Positions 31,966 through 39,099 of a stretch of DNA of 64,000 nucleotides are shown here, in pieces (the first letter of the stretch is position 1; the number at the start of each line of letters is the position of its first letter). Under the pieces are notes generated by a model. That model made no database searches and was not told the origin of the DNA. It saw only the letters and a list, made by a program, of their open reading frames with translations. The translations under genes were made by a program, and so were the position numbers. The stretch comes from Candidatus Desulforudis audaxviator MP104C (GTDB lineage: Bacteria; Bacillota; Desulfotomaculia; Desulfotomaculales; Desulforudaceae): positions 310,001-374,000 of the forward strand of contig NC_010424.1 of the NCBI RefSeq assembly GCF_000018425.1, in the 5' to 3' direction.

Positions 31966-32493
31966 GTGGCGCGGACGATCAAGGGCGTGACCATCGAGTG
32001 CGTGCAGGGAGACATCACCCGGCAGGAGGGGTTTGACGCCGTGGTCAACGCGGCCAATGCCGAACTGCGCCCGGGCGGCGGGGTGTCCGGTGCCATACAC
32101 CGGGCGGCCGGACCTGGGTTGGCCGAGGAGTGCCGGCCGCTGGCCCCGATCAAGCCCGGACAGGCGGTGATCACGAGTGCCCACAAACTGCCGAACCGCT
32201 TCGTGATCCACTGCCTGGGGCCGGTTTACGGCGTGGATAAGCCGTCCGACCGGCTGCTGGCCGACTGCTACCGGAATGCCCTGAAGCTTGCCGACCGGTA
32301 CGAAATATCCTCGATCGCCTTTCCGGCCATCTCCACCGGTGCCTTCGGTTACCCGGTCAGGGAGGCGGCTGAAGAGGCCTGCCGGGCCATCGTGGAAACC
32401 ATTCCGGCGCTTAAATCGGTCAAAAGGATCCGTTTTGTTTTGCGCGATGCGGAACCGGTGCGCGTCCACGAAGAAGCGCTGGCGTCCGCCTGA
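31966..32493 (+). CDS. Macrodomain protein (ADP-ribose / O-acetyl-ADP-ribose hydrolase type)
   Basis: 175 residues. QGDITRQEGFDAVVNAAN is the adenine/ribose site, RPGGGVSGAIHRAAG is the catalytic/diphosphate loop and PAISTGAFGYP is the second phosphate loop. All YmdB/MacroD-type hallmarks are present, including the Asn-Ala-Ala-Asn and the GGGV loop. Such enzymes remove ADP-ribose from proteins or deacetylate O-acetyl-ADP-ribose. It starts 29 bp after the preceding small gene. An ADP-ribosylglycohydrolase is encoded 7 kb away. Confidence 0.92.
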   Translation: MARTIKGVTIECVQGDITRQEGFDAVVNAANAELRPGGGVSGAIHRAAGPGLAEECRPLAPIKPGQAVITSAHKLPNRFVIHCLGPVYGVDKPSDRLLADCYRNALKLADRYEISSIAFPAISTGAFGYPVREAAEEACRAIVETIPALKSVKRIRFVLRDAEPVRVHEEALASA

Positions 32494-32494
32494 T

Positions 32495-32880
32495 TTACTC
32501 CTCCACCGGGCGGGGTTCAATCAGCACCGTCTTTTCATTTGTGTAAGTTACAAACCCGGGGCGGGACCCCTTGGGTTTCTGGACGTGCATGTTATCCAAA
32601 AGTTGTTCCAGGGGCTGGTGGGGCCAAATGTTCAGGTTGGCCGCGTAATCACCCGGTATTTGTTGGCGTCGAACGCCGGCAGCACCGGCGGGATAACCGT
32701 ACCCGCAGCGCCATCCCAATGGGCCCGCGGCAGCGCGTGGGGTTCTACCGCTCAGCCCCGGCGGGCAAACCAGTTCACCACGGCACGCACCTGCCCGGCC
32801 CTTCGCCCCAAAAGCCCGCTCCGCCCGGAAATGCGGTTGTAAACCGAAAAAAGAGTCCTGTTGTCTGCAGACACCCTTAC
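32495..32880 (-). pseudogene. Degraded, unrecognised gene
   Basis: Reading the minus strand, a protein-like sequence (DNRTLFSVYNRISGRSG...AVVNWFARRG) meets an in-frame TGA, resumes as PRAHWDGAAGTVIPPVLPAF with DANKYRVI, and then continues in another frame as NLNIWPHQPLEQLLDNMHV and a C-terminal part ending EPRPVEE. One stop and one frameshift thus interrupt it. I do not recognise the family. It marks the left edge of the mobile-element debris. Confidence 0.45.
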
Positions 32881-32899
32881 CCCCTGCTCCCTTTCACTC

Positions 32900-33029
32900 T
32901 TATACCAAAAGTTCCCAGCTTACTACATAGCGCGAGTACCAGTCCATGATGGCTACTAGGTACATCCAGCCCCTGTGCAACCGGATATAGGTGATATCAA
33001 TGCCCCAAACGTGGTTGGGATGGGTCACT
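32900..33029 (-). mobile_element. IS3-family transposase (orfB) fragment
   Basis: About 40 codons read THPNHVWGIDITYIRL followed by YLVAIMDWYSRYVVSWEL, the beginning of the IS3/IS150 integrase core with its first catalytic Asp. Both sides are missing; homology stops at about 32909. It is in the opposite orientation to the next IS3 fragment. Confidence 0.75.
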
Positions 33030-33055
33030 GTAGATGTTGGCCTCGACCACGGTAG

Positions 33056-33863
33056 TGTCCACCCGTACTTTGTTACGGCTCTTTCATGGTAGAATGGGAG
33101 CGGACAAAATGAGGAGGAAAACAACCATGCCGAAACATCGATGGACCGCCGAAGAAAAGATGCAAAGAAAAGATGCAAATCGTCCTCGCGGGCCTGTTAC
33201 CTGAAGCTAACATTGCCGCCATCTGCCGTGAACATCAGGTCTCCCAATCCCTTTTCTATCGCTGGCGAGATGCTTTCCTTAAAAGGGTGGCAAGACCGCT
33301 TTGCAGAACGGTCCCTCCAGCCGGGAACAAGAACTGGAGCGCAAACTCCGGGAGGCCCAGGCCAAAATCGGCGAACAGACCATGCAGATTGACATCCTTA
33401 AAAAAAAGACCAACTGGGTCCTGAAGTAACCGTCCGGGTGCTGGTTCAGACACTCCATAAGGACGGGTATAAGATCACCCTTATTGCCAAGACCCTCGAC
33501 TTGAACAGAACGTATTGTTACAGCTTGCTCCTTGACAAGCCCCAAAAAGAGCGGCCCGACAAAGACGCCGAGGTAAAGCAGGCGATCATCAGGATCTGCA
33601 TCCAGTTCCCGACTTACGGCTACCGCCGGGTTACCGCCGTCTTACGGAACCGATTAGGGCGCTCCATCAACCGGAAGAAAGTGCAGCGGATCATGCAGGA
33701 AGAAGGCCTCACCGTACCGGTCAAAGAACGTGTTGCGAAGCGTACCAAAGAATCAGGCCGCATCCCGGTAATCCGCTCAAACGAGCACTTCCAGGTTGAT
33801 ATGACCAAGGTATGGTGCGGTGCCGACGGTTGGGGGTATTTATTTGCGGTCATCGACGCGTGA
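33056..33863 (+). mobile_element. Truncated, frameshifted IS3-family element (orfA and part of orfB)
   Basis: A probable left end starts TGTCCACCCGTAC near 33056. orfA begins ATG 33127 after GAGGAGG (MPKHRWTAEEKMQ). A 13-bp tandem duplication (33154-33166 and 33167-33179) throws it out of frame; removing one copy restores an IS3 OrfA helix-turn-helix (AAICREHQVSQSLFYRWRD). A second loss of one A in the run before GGGTGG shifts it again; the proper C-terminus (EQELERKLREAQAKI, then MQIDILKK) is in a third frame ending 33429. orfB (TTG/ATG region about 33438 on) reads GYRRVTAVLRNRLGRSINRKK, then HFQVDMTKVWCG and stops at 33863 after AVIDA, missing the rest of the catalytic core. The element is dead. 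Confidence 0.85.
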
Positions 33864-33890
33864 AAAACTGCTGGAGTGGCGGGGTGAATA

Positions 33891-34682
33891 ATGATGTCCT
33901 TGCGGAAAAGGCTTTCAAGGCGGGATTTTCTCTATACAGTGGCCGGAGCGGGGCTGGGATGGGTGGTCCTGACCGCAGCCGGCTGCGCTACCGGGAAGGA
34001 AGCAGCGCGAAACAGAGTACCAGCGGATCCCGGCGAAAATATCGCCCGAGAAGTCGCTGGAGGGAAAGCGATTGCGTTGCCCGCCTCCCGGTTAACGGGG
34101 GAAATGTCCCTGGAGGCGGCGGTGGCCGGTCGGAGATCCGAAAGGAGTTTTCGAGCAGCCCCGCTGAAACTGGAACAGCTGGCCCAACTGCTCTGGGCCG
34201 CGCAGGGGATTACCGATCCGCACCCGGATCCGGCCCAGCGGTTTCGCCGGGCCGCGCCGAGTGCCGGAGCCCAATACCCGCTGGATCTTTACCCGGTAGT
34301 GGGCGAGATTGAAGGGCTGGAAGCAGGTATTTACCGGTATTGTCCCCAGGAACACGCCTTGGGCCTGCTGACGCCTGGCGACCGGCGCCGGCAGTTGGCC
34401 CGGGCCTGCCTGGGGCAGATGTTTGTCGCCGCGGCGCCGGTGGCGGTGGTCATCACCGCCACCTACGACCGGATCACGGACCGGTACGGGGAACGTGGCA
34501 TCCGGTACGCCCACATGGAAGTCGGGCATGTGGGGCAGAATATCCACCTGCAGGCCGAGGCGCTGGGGCTGGGCACGGTCGTGGTCGGGGCTTTCCAGGA
34601 CGAAGAAGTGGCGGAGGTCCTGCAACTACCGCGGAAAGAGGCACCGCTGTATGTGATGCCGGTTGGAATCATTCAGAGTTAG
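33891..34682 (+). CDS. Tat-exported lipoprotein with SagB-type nitroreductase domain
   Basis: 263 residues. The start LSRRDFLYTVAGAGLGWVVL is a twin-arginine signal, followed by TAAGC, a lipobox. The rest is a nitroreductase-fold FMN domain: EAAVAGRRSERSF (FMN-binding Arg-Arg-Ser), LAQLLWAAQGITD, RAAPSAGAQYPLDLY, and EVGHVGQNIHLQAEALGLGT near the end. This SagB-like form occurs as a stand-alone exported reductase in several anaerobes; substrate is unknown. The promoter and upstream region are made of IS3 debris ending 28 bp earlier, so expression signals may have changed recently. Start ATG at 33891 or 33894. Confidence 0.88.
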   Translation: MMSLRKRLSRRDFLYTVAGAGLGWVVLTAAGCATGKEAARNRVPADPGENIAREVAGGKAIALPASRLTGEMSLEAAVAGRRSERSFRAAPLKLEQLAQLLWAAQGITDPHPDPAQRFRRAAPSAGAQYPLDLYPVVGEIEGLEAGIYRYCPQEHALGLLTPGDRRRQLARACLGQMFVAAAPVAVVITATYDRITDRYGERGIRYAHMEVGHVGQNIHLQAEALGLGTVVVGAFQDEEVAEVLQLPRKEAPLYVMPVGIIQS

Positions 34683-34693
34683 AATGACGCGTA

Positions 34694-34795
34694 GTGGCGG
34701 AGCCCTTGGCGAATCAGGTCATACGCAAGATTGGTGGGGCTCGTGAGCTCTATCACCGCCTCGTCATGCTGGTGGCCCCGGCGGGAAGCGGGTGA
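34694..34795 (+). pseudogene. N-terminal fragment of a brxF-like (BREX type 3) P-loop ATPase
   Basis: 33 codons from GTG: LANQVIRKIGGARELYHRLV followed by MLVAPAGSG and then TGA. The GARELYHRLVxLVxPAGSG pattern is how BrxF proteins of type 3 BREX phage-defence loci run into their Walker A GPAGSGKT. Here the motif is cut after GSG where IS256 transposase sequence begins. No other BREX gene (brxC, pglX, pglZ, brxA) is in the window. The family assignment rests on this short stretch and should be treated as tentative; another AAA-type ATPase is possible. Confidence 0.45.
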
Positions 34796-35030
34796 TCCGG
34801 ATCTTTCCCAACGAGGAGTCGGCTTTCCGCTTGATCGGGGCGGTGCTCGTAGAAATCGACGAGGTATGGGCCACAGGACATCGCTATTAATGGCGGATTA
34901 CTGGGAGTGGAAGTTTAACACGGAAAAACAGCGCAAGGATGTGAGTAATGCCGATATTCAGGTAAATGCAGCTTAAAACGGGGTGATCTTATCTGCCAGA
35001 GGAAATTTACACACAAAATCGGACTTGACC
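34791..35030 (+). mobile_element. IS256-family transposase C-terminus and right end (copy A, degenerate)
   Basis: From 34792 the sequence reads VIRIFPNEESAFRLIGAVL then EIDEVWATGHRY, a typical IS256 transposase end. A one-base shift at about 34888 moves the last part (MADYWEWKFNTEKQRKD) to another frame that ends at 34976. The following bases run to GGACTTGAC at 35030. Bases 34905-35030 recur almost unchanged at 38248-38373. Confidence 0.8.
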
Positions 35031-35162
35031 TCGTTTCCAGTTGTTCTGGAGGGCCTTCTACTAAGGTCATGCCCTTTTCACTAATGTTCTCCCATTTAGC
35101 CCCGCAGGCGCCACAGACGACAAAATGCCTCTTGAAGAGGAGGCCTTCGCTTTGCGCCTCCT
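35031..35162 (-). pseudogene. Zinc-ribbon protein fragment
   Basis: On the minus strand an open stretch reads EGLLFKRHFVVCGACGAKWE and then NISEKGMTLVEGPPEQLE, a single CxxC knuckle followed by a short tail, and it runs straight into the IS256 end. An in-frame TAG lies just upstream of the fragment. I do not recognise the parent gene. Confidence 0.35.
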
Positions 35163-35235
35163 ACATTTGAACACCCAAAAGCCACTTTGGGTTCAAGCCC
35201 TTACTTTCAAGAACTGTTTGACAGACCAGAGCCTG

Positions 35236-35664
35236 TTATCCTATGAGAGTATTTCTCTTCGCCAGCAACTCGGCGGTTGTGTACACTTTTACCTCGGCTA
35301 ACCCTTTAAGATCATCATCGTTTGACCAAACTGGGCAGGCCAGACTCAGCGCTAGGGCCAGAAGGGGTACATCGTCCGGATCGCGGTTGCCAACCTGAAC
35401 ACGCGCTTGGTCCAAAAAATCTGCATACGTTTCTTCAGAAGCTATAGTCAACGGTAATAGATCCAACACGCTACGCATGAGCCCAAGGCTCAGACCCTTT
35501 TTCTTCGCAAGAACCGGCAGGTATTTTTTGACCTCATCCAGTATAGCAGGCACGGTCACAAATTCCAGCGCTGTTGCCTCACGAAAGATCCTGCCAGCCT
35601 TTCCCCCGATTACAGCAGAGAGAATGACGTTAGCGTCTACGGCGATCTTTCCTGAAAGACTCAA
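35236..35664 (-). CDS. PIN-domain toxin (VapC-like)
   Basis: 142 residues with a PIN nuclease fold. The acidic metal-binding residues are visible as IAVDANVILSAV (Asp near residue 9), ILDEVKKYL (Glu), and NRDPDDVPLLALAL with a following WSNDDDL. PIN toxins cleave tRNA or rRNA. The TTG start lies 35 bases inside the preceding antitoxin gene, the usual toxin-antitoxin overlap. Complete and apparently intact although surrounded by transposon remains. Confidence 0.85.
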   Translation of the reverse strand: MSLSGKIAVDANVILSAVIGGKAGRIFREATALEFVTVPAILDEVKKYLPVLAKKKGLSLGLMRSVLDLLPLTIASEETYADFLDQARVQVGNRDPDDVPLLALALSLACPVWSNDDDLKGLAEVKVYTTAELLAKRNTLIG

Positions 35665-35893
35665 AGTCGGCCATCACTTCCTCTTCGGTTACCCCTTTCT
35701 CAGTCCGCTCCTGCTTCAGTCTCGCCATGAGAACTTCGAGCGCCGCCCTGCGAAAGCTGCTGTCAGCTTTGAGTTCATCCCAAGGAACGAAAAAACCAGC
35801 AGGTTTTCCACCTCTCATAATCAATACATCCCGCCCCTCGCGAATTATGCGCGTCGCCTGCGCTTTGAAATCGCGTACCGAAATGAACTCCAA
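35630..35893 (-). CDS. Phd/YefM-like antitoxin partner of the PIN toxin
   Basis: 87 residues from TTG 35893: EFISVRDFKAQATRIIREG, then DVLIMRGGKPAGFFVP, the standard Phd/YefM DNA-binding N-terminal fold, followed by a charged C-terminal tail (EEVMADFESFRKDRRRR) that would neutralise the toxin. TTG 35893 has GGAGGTG six bases upstream; an ATG at 35908 or 35914 falls at or before that site. Promoter directly upstream. Probably autoregulated like other antitoxins. Confidence 0.8.
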   Translation of the reverse strand: MEFISVRDFKAQATRIIREGRDVLIMRGGKPAGFFVPWDELKADSSFRRAALEVLMARLKQERTEKGVTEEEVMADFESFRKDRRRR

Positions 35894-35914
35894 TGTGGTC
35901 ACCTCCATGACCAC

Positions 35915-35943
35915 ATTATAGTATCGAGAAAGCTTTTCTGCAA
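35915..35943 (-). promoter_or_regulatory. Promoter of the toxin-antitoxin pair
   Basis: On the minus strand, TTGCAG (35943-35938), 17-bp spacer, TATAAT (35920-35915). The ISNCY-type element has inserted with its target duplication starting at 35943, directly at the -35 hexamer, so upstream control sequences have been replaced. Confidence 0.75.
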
Positions 35944-36032
35944 GAATTTCTATAATGGGGTGCTATTGGCCTGTGATATTGTCACCTCATAAGCGGTCTG
36001 AGAAAATGTCACCCATGAAGGGAGACGTTTTC

Positions 36033-37361
36033 TTGAAACCCAAGGAAGCCAGGAGACTAGGTATTATGGAACGGGTCCTTGCAGGCAAGGTATCCATTCG
36101 GCAGGCTGCCATCCTCCTTGGTCTCAGCGAACGTCAGGTTATGCGCCTCAAGAAAGGAATGAAACAGGAGGGTGAGGCTTTCCTCGTCCACAAAAACCGA
36201 GGCCGTAAACCAAAACACGCTATAACCCACGACGTCCGGGACCGGATCATCAGCCTCGCCTCAGAAGAACTCAAGGACGCAAGTTGCGAGCATATGGCTG
36301 AGCTGCTTGAGGAACTATATGAAATTTCGATCTCGGGCCGCAGCTTGCGTCGCATATTCAAGCAGGCCGGTATCAAGAATCGGCACAGCCGCCGAGCCAA
36401 GCGGCGGAAACGGCGCTCCCGCGAGCGCATGCCTCAAGAAGGGCTTTTGGTCCAAAGCGACGCCAGCCCGTACGCCTGGTTTGAAGATCGTGGCCCCAAG
36501 GCCTGCCTCCACGGTAATATTGATGACGCCACCGGTAAGATCCTGGCACTTTGGTTCCGGCCCGAAGAGGATCTGTACGGTTACTTGATGGTCTTAAACC
36601 TAACGGTCATAAATCACGGAATCCCGGTGAGCCTCTATACGGACGGCCACTCCATCTTCTTCTCACCGAAGAAGGACAAGTTGTCCATTGATGAGGAGCT
36701 GGCCGGCAAAACCGTTGCCCTGACCCAGTTCGGTAAGGCCCTGGAGGAATTGGGAATCAATCATATTCAGGCACGCTCTCCCCAAGCCAAAGGGCGTATA
36801 GAACGTTTGTGGGAAACCCTGCAGAGCCGTCTGGTGATAGAGATGCGCCTGCGAGGGATCTCCAACATTGAAGACGCGAACGCCTTTCTCCCGGTCTTTA
36901 TTGAGCGCTTCAACGCCCGCTTCGCCGTTTGGGCCGCCGATCCGGAACCGGCCTTTAAACCCGCACCCACCAGTGAACGGCTCAACGAGATTATTGCCTT
37001 TCGGGAAGAGCGTACGGCTTCCAATGGTTCCACGATCTCGTTTCACTGTAAGACTTACCAGCTTATCGATGTCAAAGATCAAGCAGTTAGCCTGGCGCCC
37101 AGGGCGAAGGTTACGGTCCTTACTCATCTGGACGGGACGATAAGCGCCAAGTATGGCGATAAGGTGTTTTCGCTAAGGGAGTTCGTTCCCCAGCCGGCAC
37201 CTAAGGCGGAGATCCGTCAAGCCAAGCCCCGCCGGGAACCTGCTCCGGTGACTGCGGATCATCCCTGGCGCCAGATTTCTCCCATAGCGCCCAAGCCTTC
37301 AACACCAGTGGAAGCGTACCTGGAAGCCAAGAGAAAGCGCTTCCGCAAGTACGCCTTTTAA
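36033..37361 (+). CDS. ISNCY-family (IS1202-like) DDE transposase
   Basis: 442 residues. An N-terminal helix-turn-helix (SIRQAAILLGLSERQVMRLK) and a second DNA-binding region precede an integrase core: VQSDASPYAW (first Asp), SLYTDGHSIFF (second Asp), and SPQAKGRIERLWETLQSRL (Glu). The C-terminal third has a beta domain (SFHCKTYQLIDVKDQAVSL). No frameshift or stop, so it may be active. TTG 36033 is chosen because AAGGGAGA lies seven bases upstream; ATG 36015 is an alternative. Confidence 0.85.
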   Translation: MKPKEARRLGIMERVLAGKVSIRQAAILLGLSERQVMRLKKGMKQEGEAFLVHKNRGRKPKHAITHDVRDRIISLASEELKDASCEHMAELLEELYEISISGRSLRRIFKQAGIKNRHSRRAKRRKRRSRERMPQEGLLVQSDASPYAWFEDRGPKACLHGNIDDATGKILALWFRPEEDLYGYLMVLNLTVINHGIPVSLYTDGHSIFFSPKKDKLSIDEELAGKTVALTQFGKALEELGINHIQARSPQAKGRIERLWETLQSRLVIEMRLRGISNIEDANAFLPVFIERFNARFAVWAADPEPAFKPAPTSERLNEIIAFREERTASNGSTISFHCKTYQLIDVKDQAVSLAPRAKVTVLTHLDGTISAKYGDKVFSLREFVPQPAPKAEIRQAKPRREPAPVTADHPWRQISPIAPKPSTPVEAYLEAKRKRFRKYAF

Positions 37362-37395
37362 ATGAGCAACCTTGAAACCCTTGAGTCACCTGTCA

Positions 37396-37473
37396 CCTCT
37401 CGCCTGGCCAGCCGTCAAGGGGCCGCGTCCGCGGCGGCGTAGCCCTTGCCCTTGACGGCCAACAGGCGAGAGG
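37396..37473. repeat. Large hairpin inside the ISNCY-type element
   Basis: CCTCTCGCCTG (37396-37406) and GCCGTCAAGGG pair with CCCTTGACGGC and CAGGCGAGAGG (37463-37473), giving two stacked stems separated by a small bulge, with a GC-rich loop of about 25 bases. It lies 35 bases after the transposase stop and before the right-end repeats; it may block readthrough or be a structured RNA. Confidence 0.65.
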
Positions 37474-37613
37474 AATAATCTTGGACGGCGGTTTCAAAGG
37501 TGACATTTCCTCAGACCATTTTAACGATTACAAAGGTGACATTTTCTCAGTCCAAGTTAGTGTGTTTTAGGGTGACATTTTCACTGGCCATTGACAGAAT
37601 TTCTATAATGGGG

Positions 37614-37917
37614 GTAGTCGTTTGAAAACATTCATCTTGGGTGGTCTGCCCACTTATCGCCCCCTGCTTACCCTATCATGCCTCCCTGGGTCCTTTGCCC
37701 TGACATTCCTTCGTTCAGCCTAATGGGGGCGGGTGGGGCACCGTTACTCGGTTACAGGGTCATGCCCTAATGGAGTGATTCGGTTTCCCCCACCCAAGAC
37801 TTATTTTCATTATTTGTTGTTGTTGATGGTCCTTCCGCCGCCTGGGCTGTGGGTATGTGGGCAACGCGGAGCGTTGCCCAAGCGAAGCGGCATATCCACA
37901 GCCCTCATAACATCTGT
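37614..37917. other. Region downstream of the IS110 remnant with nested palindrome
   Basis: About 300 bases without a convincing gene. A nested palindrome lies at 37844-37904: outer arms GGGCTGTGGGTATG and CATATCCACAGCCC (13 of 14 pair), inner arms GGGCAACGC and GCGTTGCCC around GGA. It is 14 bases from the stop codon of the IS110 remnant, on the side where some IS110/IS1111 elements carry a structured RNA. Confidence 0.5.
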
Positions 37918-38247
37918 TCAGGCAGCGTATTTCAACTGCTGTTGCCGGTACGCGCCCAAAACCTTTTCCGGATCGTACAGGCGGTTTTCTTTGGCCAGGG
38001 TGAACATTACCCTTAACAACTTGCAGGCTATAACCACCAATGCCTGCTTACCTTTAAGGGGGTTTTCCCGGCGAGTTCTCAGGTGCCGGTACAGGGCCTT
38101 AAATTCCGGGTTTTAGACACCAGAGCAAGAGAGGCCTGATATAAAAGGTTTCTTAACCCCGGGCACCCCCGCTTGGATATCCCTGTTTTGCCCTTACGCG
38201 ATCCGGAACTGTTTTCCGTAAGGTTAAACCCGGCTATTTTCCGGGTA
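37918..38247 (-). pseudogene. IS110-family transposase C-terminal remnant
   Basis: Read on the minus strand: IAGFNLTENSSGSRKGKTGI and SKRGCPGLRNLLYQASLALV, the Tnp_20 (transposase IS116/IS110/IS902) domain, then a one-base shift near 38115 and FKALYRHLRTRRENPLKGKQ and a C-terminal piece ending LGAYRQQQLKYAA. The N-terminal DEDD part is absent, replaced by IS256 sequence at 38248. Confidence 0.75.
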
Positions 38248-38373
38248 GAGTGGAAGTTTAACACGGAAAAACAGCACAAGGAGGCGAGTAATGCCGATAC
38301 TCAGATAAATGCAGCTTAAAACGGGGTGATCTTATCTGCCAGAGGGAATTTACACACAAATTCGGACTTGACC
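38248..38373 (+). mobile_element. IS256-family right end (copy B)
   Basis: 126 bases matching 34905-35030 with about ten changes, including the last codons of the transposase (GKFN-like frame to NAA stop), the CTTATCTGCCAGAG stretch and the end GGACTTGAC. The remainder of that IS is missing. Confidence 0.8.
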
Positions 38374-38426
38374 CCCACCCACAGTGGCGCATAGTCAGGC
38401 CATTGAAAGAAATTATCACAAACCCC

Positions 38427-38455
38427 TTTACAAAATCTGCTGGGGAAGGTAAGAT
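38427..38455 (+). promoter_or_regulatory. Promoter of the riboswitch-led operon
   Basis: TTTACA (38427-38432), 17-bp spacer, TAAGAT (38450-38455). The predicted start near 38462 coincides with the first bases of the riboswitch aptamer. Confidence 0.65.
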
Positions 38456-38607
38456 AACCGCTGAAGGGGAGTAGCCGGTTTTTCTGAGGGCGTCAGTACG
38501 GCCATAAAGGGTCCGCTTTCAGGACGGCAGAATAGTAATATTAGTGTAAGGCCGCAGGCAAGACCTTCATGCCGAAGTTTGTTTTTGGTATGAAGGTCTT
38601 TTATATT
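38456..38607 (+). ncRNA. yybP-ykoY type (manganese) riboswitch with intrinsic terminator
   Basis: The aptamer contains the two conserved internal loops of the class: TGAAGGGGAGTAGCC at 38462-38476 and GGCGTCAGTACGGCC at 38489-38503, followed by a variable stem and AGGCAAGACCTTCAT. The last part can form a terminator: AAGACCTTCAT (38560-38570) with ATGAAGGTCTT (38590-38600) followed by TTATATT. The GAAGG near the aptamer start is complementary to CCTTC of the terminator arm, which offers an alternative pairing. Members of this class sense Mn2+ and usually switch on manganese exporters. Here the downstream genes are not a recognised exporter. Confidence 0.75.
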
Positions 38608-38751
38608 ACCGCCCCTTCCGGGCAGCAAAAACCGGCCCGGATAGTGCTTTGTGCTTTCTTTGGATTTCCGGCCGCTTGCCCCGGGGCAAAGCTAAAGCAT
38701 AATTCCCATAGGAAAAGGCTCAATTTTCGGTTGAGGAGGTGACTTGCAACC

Positions 38752-39099
38752 ATCCACGCATTTCAAAAAGCAGCCTACCGCAGGCTGGCGGCGGCCATCA
38801 TTCTCCGCGCGGTCCGCGACGCCAGCACGGACCACCCTTGCCCGCTGAGCCGCGACGAAGACCCGCAACAGGTGCGAAGCGACGCCCGGGCCTTTCTCGC
38901 CGCCGTTGGGGACCTGAACAGCTGGGCGGGGCTGTTGTGCCACCTGGCGGGAGTGCCGGTCCAAGCAGGAAAGAAGGTCGGCAGAAAAGCGCGCCGTCGC
39001 CCCAAGTTGACCGGAACAAGCTTCTCCATTTCGGAACCCAAGAAAGGAGCAGGGCGTCAGTCCTGCTCCGCTTTCAGCGAAACAAAAAAAGGGGGATGA
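38752..39099 (+). CDS. Uncharacterised small protein, first gene after the riboswitch; start codon unclear
   Basis: Not recognised. The frame is open from 38743 and reads FQKAAYRRLAAAIILRAVRD, later ARAFLAAVGDLNSWAGLLC and HLAGVPVQAGKKVGRKARR, ending with TGA inside an ATGA overlap with the next gene. The overlap and the coherent helical sequence indicate real translation. However, no ATG, GTG or TTG precedes AAYRRL in this frame. GAGGAGGTGA (38733-38742) is nine bases from an ATC at 38752; the nearby TTG at 38744 is in another frame, so either an ATC start is used or one T has been lost from the CATTTC near 38760. Confidence 0.5.
   Translation: MHAFQKAAYRRLAAAIILRAVRDASTDHPCPLSRDEDPQQVRSDARAFLAAVGDLNSWAGLLCHLAGVPVQAGKKVGRKARRRPKLTGTSFSISEPKKGAGRQSCSAFSETKKGG

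Larger units (their letters stand above)
35961..37595 (+). mobile_element. ISNCY/IS1202-like insertion sequence, apparently complete, 18-bp target duplication
   Basis: An identical 18-bp sequence (AGAATTTCTATAATGGGG) flanks the element at 35943-35960 and 37596-37613. The ends form an imperfect inverted repeat of about 26 bp (left ATTGGCCTGTGATATTGTCACC, right reads AATGGCCAGTGAAAATGTCACC on the other strand; compare 35965-35986 with 37571-37592). Five copies of a 19-bp motif of the type GGTGACATTTTCTCAGACC are present: 35968-35986, 35995-36013, 37499-37517, 37535-37553, 37571-37589. They are likely transposase binding sites. One transposase gene lies inside. Confidence 0.85.

Noticed and set aside
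33141-33429. Programmed frameshift in IS3 orfA/orfB considered for the broken frames
   Set aside because: The first shift is an exact 13-bp duplication in the early coding part and the second lies in mid-orfA, not at the usual orfA/orfB junction; decay is the better reading.
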